A stretch of 64,000 nucleotides of DNA from contig NZ_JAEQ01000012.1 in assembly GCF_000518985.1 (NCBI RefSeq), positions 62,001 to 126,000 on the forward strand, written 5' to 3'. Below are positions 56,879 to 64,000 of this stretch, in pieces. A program made the position numbers and the translations under genes. Position 1 is the stretch's first letter. Every line of letters begins with the position of its first letter. Under the pieces are notes generated by a model, which was not told where the DNA came from, did not search any database, and was given only the letters and a program-made list of their open reading frames with translations. Source of the DNA: Chelativorans sp. J32. Lineage in GTDB: Bacteria; Pseudomonadota; Alphaproteobacteria; Rhizobiales; Rhizobiaceae.

Positions 56879-57631
56879 ATGTGTGAGGCCCCAAGAATGT
56901 TCCGGAACAATGTCGATACGGCCAGCACGCCGTCCCCTGCCTCTGGGATAGAGGCTCCGCCCGGCGTCCCCGCTAAAAGCAAGGAAAAGAGTTCCGACAA
57001 GGCCGAAAGTACAAGTGCTGGAGGCAATCAGACATCCTCCGGTGTTTTTCCGGAGATGTCATCGGATGTCAGCATCGAGGTGAACCGATTACCGGAGGAA
57101 CATAGGGAACGTATGCTTCCGGAAACGAAGGGCCGCGTGGAGAATGTGCAGCGGGCAAGGTTGATCTCGTCCGTCGCTGCAAAAGCGCATGACGAATGGC
57201 GAGAGCCGCGCAAAATACCGGGCACCGGCGAGTACGAGCCGCGATGGAAGCCTGTCCGCGATAAGGACTGGATCGAGCAAAACCACGGAACGCCTTCGCT
57301 TCGCATGCAGGATGGTCGGTGCGAGGTGAATATCGCGGGACTTGCTCACAAGGATCTGCCGCCTGAGCATCGAAAGGAAAACGATGCATCGGCAGCAATT
57401 GCCGTCGACGCCATATTGCGGGCCTGCAGGAATGGTGTTCCCCTCGACGAAAGCTTTATCGAAAAGGCTGCTGAAGAGGAACACACGGCCTGGCTGGAAC
57501 GGAACGGGTCCTGGGCTTCCGAAATCCAGAAGAAGCCTTACGCGGAGCTGCCGGAATCAGAGAAGGAGAAGGACCGCCGCTTCATCAGCGAGGCGATCGA
57601 AATCTTCCGACAGGATTCGATGGAGAGATAA
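56879..57631 (+). CDS. Protein with two RyR-like repeats
   Basis: A 250-residue protein. The first ~60 residues are Ser/Pro/Lys-rich and disordered. Two copies of a helical unit resembling the RyR domain follow: VQRARLISSVAAKAHDEWRE to LPPEHRKENDASAAIAVDAI, and FIEKAAEEEHTAWLERNGSW to YAELPESEKEKDRRFISEAI. Both share the pattern (alpha)xHxxW...LPxxxxxxxR. RyR repeats occur in prokaryotic proteins of unknown role as well as in ryanodine receptors. No signal peptide. The start is 56879 or 56897; neither has a strong ribosome binding site. It sits on the opposite strand between grxD and bolA, as if inserted. Confidence 0.7.
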   Translation: MCEAPRMFRNNVDTASTPSPASGIEAPPGVPAKSKEKSSDKAESTSAGGNQTSSGVFPEMSSDVSIEVNRLPEEHRERMLPETKGRVENVQRARLISSVAAKAHDEWREPRKIPGTGEYEPRWKPVRDKDWIEQNHGTPSLRMQDGRCEVNIAGLAHKDLPPEHRKENDASAAIAVDAILRACRNGVPLDESFIEKAAEEEHTAWLERNGSWASEIQKKPYAELPESEKEKDRRFISEAIEIFRQDSMER

Positions 57632-57735
57632 CCGACCGGCATAGAGCCGGGAGCACATGATATGCGCTTTCTCCTAAGCTCTCTCCATCGTCTCTGTAAA
57701 TCGCCTCTCGATCTCAAACTCGTGAGAAGGCTTCC

Positions 57736-57762
57736 GGTGGCGCGTTCAGCAGGCGCGCCACC
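57736..57762. other. Hairpin between the RyR-like gene and bolA
   Basis: GGTGGCGCG, 9-base loop, CGCGCCACC, directly after the bolA stop on the minus strand and 105 bases after the RyR-like gene. No T-run. Confidence 0.5.
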
Positions 57763-57763
57763 C

Positions 57764-57997
57764 TTAATCAGGTACGCTCGTCTGAAGGGCGAGGGCGTGC
57801 AGCACGCCACCCATATTGCCCTTCAGAGCTTCATAAACCATCTGGTGCTGCTGCACGCGTGTCTTGCCGCGGAAGCTTTCAGACACGACTTCTGCCGCAT
57901 AGTGATCACCGTCGCCTGCAAGGTCGCGGATGATGACTTTTGCGTCGGGTATGGCTTCTTTGATCAGACGCTCAATATCGCCGGCGCTCATAGCCAT
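57764..57997 (-). CDS. BolA-family protein
   Basis: A 77-residue BolA-like protein (SAGDIERLIKEAIPDAKVII, RVQQHQMVYEALKG with the conserved His). BolA proteins form heterodimers with CGFS glutaredoxins around a shared [2Fe-2S] cluster, and grxD is nearby on the same strand. ATG 57997 has GGGGAGTAGC upstream. It follows purL by 28 bases and is probably cotranscribed with it. Confidence 0.93.
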   Translation of the reverse strand: MAMSAGDIERLIKEAIPDAKVIIRDLAGDGDHYAAEVVSESFRGKTRVQQHQMVYEALKGNMGGVLHALALQTSVPD

Positions 57998-58025
57998 GAT
58001 TGCTACTCCCCTAATGCCCGTTCGT

Positions 58026-60260
<2,235 letters not shown>

Positions 60261-60422
60261 GAGAGCGATTGATTCCGGCCGGATTGTAAGCTTCCCCATA
60301 GCGCGGGGAAGCGTGGCGATACACCCTGATGGGTTCTGAAAAAGTGTCGCTTCCGCAAAAAGTCAGCCAAGTCTGTCATCTTCCGCGAAGATGTATCGGG
60401 GCACGGCGCAGGGACCGGCCAA

Positions 60423-60848
60423 TCATGCATTCCCGCTGCATGCATTCGATCCCCCGGCCCACCGCTGAACATCCGCCGCAATTCGCGAGCCCGCCTGATG
60501 AGCCATCAGTGGCCCGAAAACTTCCACCCTTGCCGGGTTGCCTTCCGCGTGCACGACGAGCAGTGGCCGCGCTTCCGGAGTGCCGGCTGGAACGAGCAGG
60601 ATGCGCGGACGCCCGCTATAGGAGTTCAGCTCGTCTGCAAGCCGGAAGGAGCGAAAGCTTGGGTCCTTGGATCCGAACCAGCAGGTATGGGCTGAACGAG
60701 CGATGCGTTCCATTGTGGGCAGGGCAGCCATGTTTCCCGCCGTAAAGGCGAGAGGGCCGGGCCCAGGCTCATTGGACTGGCATGCACCCAGAAAGGCGGA
60801 GCCCGTCGCGATGAATGCCAATAGAACGTTCCGCGGCAATGCTTTCAC
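60423..60848 (-). CDS. Small lipoprotein in the purine cluster
   Basis: I do not recognise this 141-residue protein. The signal peptide NVLLAFIATGSAFLGAC ends in a lipobox (LGAC, Cys at residue 23). The mature part contains one pair of Cys (HTCWFGSKDPSFRSFRLADE and the C-terminal SNACSGNA) and a beta-rich core (RPRILLVPAGTPEARPLLVV). It starts at GTG 60848 behind AAGGGGCGATG. It lies between purQ (41 bases) and purL (162 bases) on the same strand. Confidence 0.75.
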   Translation of the reverse strand: MKALPRNVLLAFIATGSAFLGACQSNEPGPGPLAFTAGNMAALPTMERIARSAHTCWFGSKDPSFRSFRLADELNSYSGRPRILLVPAGTPEARPLLVVHAEGNPARVEVFGPLMAHQAGSRIAADVQRWAGGSNACSGNA

Positions 60849-60889
60849 TTCATCGCCCCTTTCGATCGGCTATGATTGATGAAGCGCCC

Positions 60890-61558
60890 TCAGGCCGCAC
60901 GCCCGAGTACGCTTTCGAAGAGAGCCCGTCCATCGATGCCGCCATGGGCGGCTTCGATGAGATTTTCCGGATGCGGCATGAGACCAAGCACATTGCCGGC
61001 CTGGTTGACGATGCCGGCGATATCATTGATCGAGCCATTGGGATTGGTGCCTTCGGCATAGCGGAAGACCACCTGGCCGTCGCCCTCGATACGGGCAAGC
61101 GTTTCAGGATCGGCGAAGAAATTGCCGTCGTGATGCGCGACGGGGCAGCGAATGATCTGCCCCGGTGCGTAAGCGCGAGTGAAAGCCGTGTTGGCATTGG
61201 CCACCTGAAGCTTCACTTCGCGGCAAACGAATTTCAGCGACGCGTTGCGCATCAGCGCGCCCGGAAGGAGACCTGCTTCGAGCAGGATCTGGAACCCATT
61301 GCAGACCCCAATGACAAGCACCCCCTTTGCCGCCCTTTCGGCCACCGCCCGCATGACGGGCATGCGTGCAGCGATGGCGCCGCAGCGCAGATAGTCACCA
61401 TAGGAGAAACCGCCGGGAAGGACGATCAGGTCGACCTCCGGCAGTTCTGTATCGGTCTGCCAGACCTTGATCGGCGCTTTTCCGGAAATCTTCGTGAGAG
61501 CGGCGATCATATCGCGGTCGCGATTGAGGCCGGGGAGCTGGATGACGGCTGATTTCAT
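60890..61558 (-). CDS. purQ: Phosphoribosylformylglycinamidine synthase, glutaminase subunit
   Basis: A class I glutamine amidotransferase of 222 residues. The nucleophile is the Cys in [19 protein letters not shown], and the catalytic His and Glu are in [16 protein letters not shown]. It feeds ammonia to PurL. It overlaps the upstream coiled-coil gene by 4 bases. Confidence 0.97.
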   Translation of the reverse strand: MKSAVIQLPGLNRDRDMIAALTKISGKAPIKVWQTDTELPEVDLIVLPGGFSYGDYLRCGAIAARMPVMRAVAERAAKGVLVIGVCNGFQILLEAGLLPGALMRNASLKFVCREVKLQVANANTAFTRAYAPGQIIRCPVAHHDGNFFADPETLARIEGDGQVVFRYAEGTNPNGSINDIAGIVNQAGNVLGLMPHPENLIEAAHGGIDGRALFESVLGRAA

Positions 61559-61815
61559 GCGTTCGGTTCGTAAGGTTTCTGCGGCCCTTCGGCCATTTCT
61601 CGAGGTTCGAGGCGGCGTTCGATGCGGTCCAGGTGCCCATCGTGGCGGGCAAGGATGCCGTTGATGTTGTGGATGTCCGTCTGGATTCCGATCATGTGAC
61701 CGCGGATGACGTTTAATTCGGTCTTGACCTCAGACACGTCCGCCCTGAGTTCCGTCAAATCACGCTGCACGCGTTTGAGCAGTCCGTAGGTCAGATCGCC
61801 GACTGAATCCGTCAT
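61555..61815 (-). CDS. Small coiled-coil protein in the pur operon
   Basis: An 86-residue, entirely helical, heptad-rich protein ([40 protein letters not shown]) with no known function. It is coupled to purQ by a 4-base ATGA overlap and follows purS by 22 bases, so it is cotranscribed with purine synthesis genes. Its heptads suggest a dimer or higher oligomer. AAGGACGG precedes the ATG. Confidence 0.8.
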   Translation of the reverse strand: MTDSVGDLTYGLLKRVQRDLTELRADVSEVKTELNVIRGHMIGIQTDIHNINGILARHDGHLDRIERRLEPREMAEGPQKPYEPNA

Positions 61816-61837
61816 CTCCGTCCTTTTGCCCGCAACC

Positions 61838-62080
61838 TCAGGTAATCGAGATACTATAGTTCTCGATCACCGTGTTCGCCAGCAAACGCTCGCACATTTC
61901 CTTGAGGTCGGTTTCCGCCTTGGCCTTGTCAGAGCCGTCGAGTTCCAGGTCGAAGACTTTGCCCTGCCGAACCGAACCGATGCCGGAAAAGCTCAAACCC
62001 CTCAGCGCGCCTTCAATGGCTTTTCCCTGCGGGTCGAGCACGCCATTCTTGAGCGTGACGATGACGCGTGCCTTGATCAC
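61838..62080 (-). CDS. purS: Phosphoribosylformylglycinamidine synthase subunit PurS
   Basis: The small bridging subunit of the PurSQL complex, 80 residues: KARVIVTLKNGVLDPQGKAI, ALRGLSFSGIGSVRQGKVFD, CERLLANTVIENYSI. It starts at GTG 62080, 20 bases after purC. Confidence 0.96.
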   Translation of the reverse strand: MIKARVIVTLKNGVLDPQGKAIEGALRGLSFSGIGSVRQGKVFDLELDGSDKAKAETDLKEMCERLLANTVIENYSISIT

Positions 62081-62100
62081 TTTCAGTCTGCCCCTTGATT

Positions 62101-62892
62101 TCAGTGGCGGGTTTCGCCGTCAGGCTTGGATGAGACGAGCACTGGGCCGGTCGGCTTCGGCGGCTCGTTTTCGTTCATGATGCCGAGGCGGCGCGCCACT
62201 TCCTGGTAGGCCTCCACCAGTCCGCCCATGTCGCGGCGGAAACGGTCCTTATCCAGCTTGTCCCGCGTGTTGATGTCCCACAGGCGGCAGGAATCGGGCG
62301 AGATCTCGTCGGCAACGACGATGCGCATCATGTCGCCCTCCCAAAGGCGGCCGCACTCGATCTTGAAATCGACGAGCTGGATGCCGACGCCGAGGAAAAG
62401 GCCGGAGAGGAAATCATTGACGCGGATGGCGAGCGCCATGATGTCGTCGATTTCCTGCGGGCTCGCCCAGCCGAATGCGGTGATATGCTCTTCGGAGACC
62501 ATCGGATCGTCGAGAGCGTCCGCCTTGTAATAGAACTCGATGATCGAGCGCGGGAGCACGGTGCCTTCCTCGATACCGAGTCTTTTTGCGAGCGATCCTG
62601 CGGCAATATTGCGCACCACGATCTCGAGCGGGATGATCTCGACTTCCTTGATCAGCTGCTCGCGCATATTGAGCCGGCGGATGAAGTGGGTGGGAATGCC
62701 CATCCGGTTCAAATGCTCGAAAATATACTCCGAGATACGGTTGTTCAGCACGCCCTTGCCATCGACGACCTCGTGCTTCTTCTTGTTGAAGGCCGTGGCA
62801 TCGTCCTTGAAGAATTGGATCAGCGTACCTGGCTCGGGGCCTTCGTAAAGAATCTTGGCCTTGCCTTCATATATGCGGCGGCGACGGTTCAT
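62101..62892 (-). CDS. purC: SAICAR synthetase
   Basis: Condenses CAIR with aspartate in purine synthesis. The 263 residues start [20 protein letters not shown], with [39 protein letters not shown] and [20 protein letters not shown]. It heads the leftward purC-purS-(coiled coil)-purQ-(lipoprotein)-purL-bolA run and is divergent from the zeta inhibitor gene. Confidence 0.97.
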   Translation of the reverse strand: MNRRRRIYEGKAKILYEGPEPGTLIQFFKDDATAFNKKKHEVVDGKGVLNNRISEYIFEHLNRMGIPTHFIRRLNMREQLIKEVEIIPLEIVVRNIAAGSLAKRLGIEEGTVLPRSIIEFYYKADALDDPMVSEEHITAFGWASPQEIDDIMALAIRVNDFLSGLFLGVGIQLVDFKIECGRLWEGDMMRIVVADEISPDSCRLWDINTRDKLDKDRFRRDMGGLVEAYQEVARRLGIMNENEPPKPTGPVLVSSKPDGETRH

Positions 62893-63138
62893 GGCTTTCT
62901 CTGGTTTTCGTGTGCCGGTCCTAACATGGTGTCATTGGCCCGACTCGGCATGAGGGGAGGAGCCAGCTGGCTCCTGCGGTCTCTAGCGCAAAGAGCCCGG
63001 TATCTCAATCGGCATTTCGACTCGTTGACGGATTCGAACGCTCCTATTGACCAAGCGCGTGCTTCTGTTTCTAAAATGCGCGTGCCCGAGCACGCGGCAT
63101 CTCTCGTGGGATGCGCTGGTGCCAAGCCGGAGGTTTCG

Positions 63139-63459
63139 ATGAGCAATATGAAAGAGCGCGAAGAAACATTCGAGCGGATGTTCGTGCGCGATGAGGAACT
63201 CAGGTTCAAGGCAACGGCTCGCCGCAACAAGCTCCTGGGACTTTGGGCTGCAGAAAAGCTCGGCAAGACGGGCGACGAGGCCCAGTCCTATGCGAAGGAC
63301 GTGGTCAAAGCCGACTTCGAGGAGCCGGGCGATGAGGATGTGTTCCGCAAGCTGCGGCGCGACTTCGATGCTGCCGGCGTCAACGAAACCGATGAGGCCA
63401 TACGCCTGCAGATGTTAGATCTTATGGGTCAGGCCATCGCTCAAGTGAAAAGCGAGTGA
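63139..63459 (+). CDS. F1-ATPase zeta inhibitor (DUF1476)
   Basis: A 106-residue four-helix protein of the alphaproteobacterial DUF1476 family, known in Paracoccus as the zeta subunit that blocks ATP hydrolysis by the F1FO-ATP synthase. The inhibitory N-terminal helix (KEREETFERMFVRDEELRFK) and the rest (RNKLLGLWAAEKLG, GDEDVFRKLRRDFDAAG) are clear. ATG 63139 is set by CCGGAGG upstream; the long in-frame upstream extension is antisense to purC and not real. Confidence 0.93.
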   Translation: MSNMKEREETFERMFVRDEELRFKATARRNKLLGLWAAEKLGKTGDEAQSYAKDVVKADFEEPGDEDVFRKLRRDFDAAGVNETDEAIRLQMLDLMGQAIAQVKSE

Positions 63460-64000
63460 TGATGCGCCGGCTTTCCGAACGGCTCGCGAGCGGCGAGACT
63501 GTCCTTACCGCGTGGTCAGCAATTCCGGACGCATTGACCGTCGAGGCTGTTGCGGCCGCAGGCTTTGATGCGGTCACGCTCGACATGCAGCATGGCGGCC
63601 ATCATGAGGACAGCGTGCTGCGCAGCATCACGCCGATCCTGCATCGTGGCAGGCACCCCATCGTACGCATCCCGGTAGGGCGTTTTGACATGGCGAGCCG
63701 GGCGCTCGATTTCGGCGCCGAAGCCGTTATCGCTCCCATGATCAATTCCTTGGAGGACGCACGGCGTTTCGCCGCTGCCGTGGCCTACCCTCCGCGTGGA
63801 GAACGTTCCTGGGGGCCGACCTTCGCCCTTCCGCGTTCCGGTGAAAGCGGCTGGCAGAATTGGCTGGACACCGCCAAGGGACGCACCCTGGCCTTCGCCA
63901 TGGTAGAGACGCAGGAGGCTTTTGAGCTCCTCGACGAAATCCTGGCCGTGGAGGGCATAGACGGTATTTTCGTCGGGCCGTCCGATTTTTCACTCGCCTG
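63459..64000 (+). CDS. HpcH/HpaI-family aldolase (3' end outside window)
   Basis: A class II pyruvate aldolase: LASGETVLTAWSAIPDALTV, the catalytic VTLDMQHGGHHED, RIPVGRFDMASRALDFGAEA, APMINSLEDARRF and the metal-ligand block FAMVETQEAFELLDE to GIDGIFVGPSDFSLA. The 180 visible residues are about two thirds of the usual 255. ATG 63459 overlaps the zeta gene stop (TGATG), so the two are coupled. HpcH/HpaI members cleave 4-hydroxy-2-oxoheptanedioate or similar; the substrate here is not certain. Confidence 0.9.
   Translation, partial: MMRRLSERLASGETVLTAWSAIPDALTVEAVAAAGFDAVTLDMQHGGHHEDSVLRSITPILHRGRHPIVRIPVGRFDMASRALDFGAEAVIAPMINSLEDARRFAAAVAYPPRGERSWGPTFALPRSGESGWQNWLDTAKGRTLAFAMVETQEAFELLDEILAVEGIDGIFVGPSDFSLA

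Overview
This 64 kb window is GC-rich chromosomal DNA from an alphaproteobacterium. It is most likely from the Rhizobiales, in the Mesorhizobium/Chelativorans/Phyllobacteriaceae neighbourhood; that placement is inferred, not searched. Supporting signs are the gene neighbours (lon-hupB; recA next to alaS; a purC-purS-purQ-purL-bolA-grxD group; two DUF1236 proteins; the alphaproteobacterial F1-ATPase zeta inhibitor), GAAC-N7-GAAC LexA boxes, CTTGNN-N17-CTANNN promoters and EcfG-type GGAAC-N16/17-CGTT promoters. Nearly all of it reads as core chromosome. The only mobile-element trace is a decayed IS630-type transposase at 44.6-45.5 kb.

Layout. 0-11.5 kb: lon (5' end cut off), hupB, an old yellow enzyme, then a LysR regulator divergent from a complete branched-chain-amino-acid-type ABC importer (binding protein, two ATPases, two permeases) followed by a GMC oxidoreductase. 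11.5-24 kb is the most accessory-looking part: a 31-residue proline-rich mini-ORF, a NarL/DegS-type two-component pair, a secreted Gly/Asn-repeat protein, a 30-residue membrane mini-protein and a DUF1236 protein with facing EcfG-type promoters, several small disordered proteins, a membrane alpha/beta hydrolase, a prokaryotic glutamate-receptor-like channel, divergent tRNA-Asp and tRNA-Val, an SH3-like protein, an SDR, a GAF/HisKA_2 kinase and a second DUF1236 protein. I read 14.9-21 kb as a general-stress-response patch.

24-41.5 kb: dnaE, two VOC proteins, an ArsR-AHSA1-VOC operon, a YdcF-like protein, a probable SOS-controlled operon (radical SAM protein plus DUF4130-UdgX fusion), a benzoylformate-decarboxylase-like enzyme with an altered active site, a MerR regulator, a small methyltransferase, an acyltransferase-like membrane protein, an OmpA lipoprotein, psuK-psuG and recA.

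41.5-64 kb: a structured leader or ncRNA region, alaS, the IS630 relic, an alpha/beta hydrolase, icd, trmJ, murI, an epimerase plus glycosyltransferase pair, a candidate sRNA or attenuator, rpsD, ttcA, an inositol-phosphatase homologue, a Bcr/CflA exporter, and the grxD/bolA/pur group, interrupted by an opposite-strand gene with RyR-like repeats. The window ends in an HpcH/HpaI aldolase.

The strongest leads are the SOS-box radical SAM/UdgX operon, the EcfG-driven mini-proteins, the channel without a GYG filter, the RyR-like gene between bolA and grxD, and orphan transcription signals upstream of rpsD.
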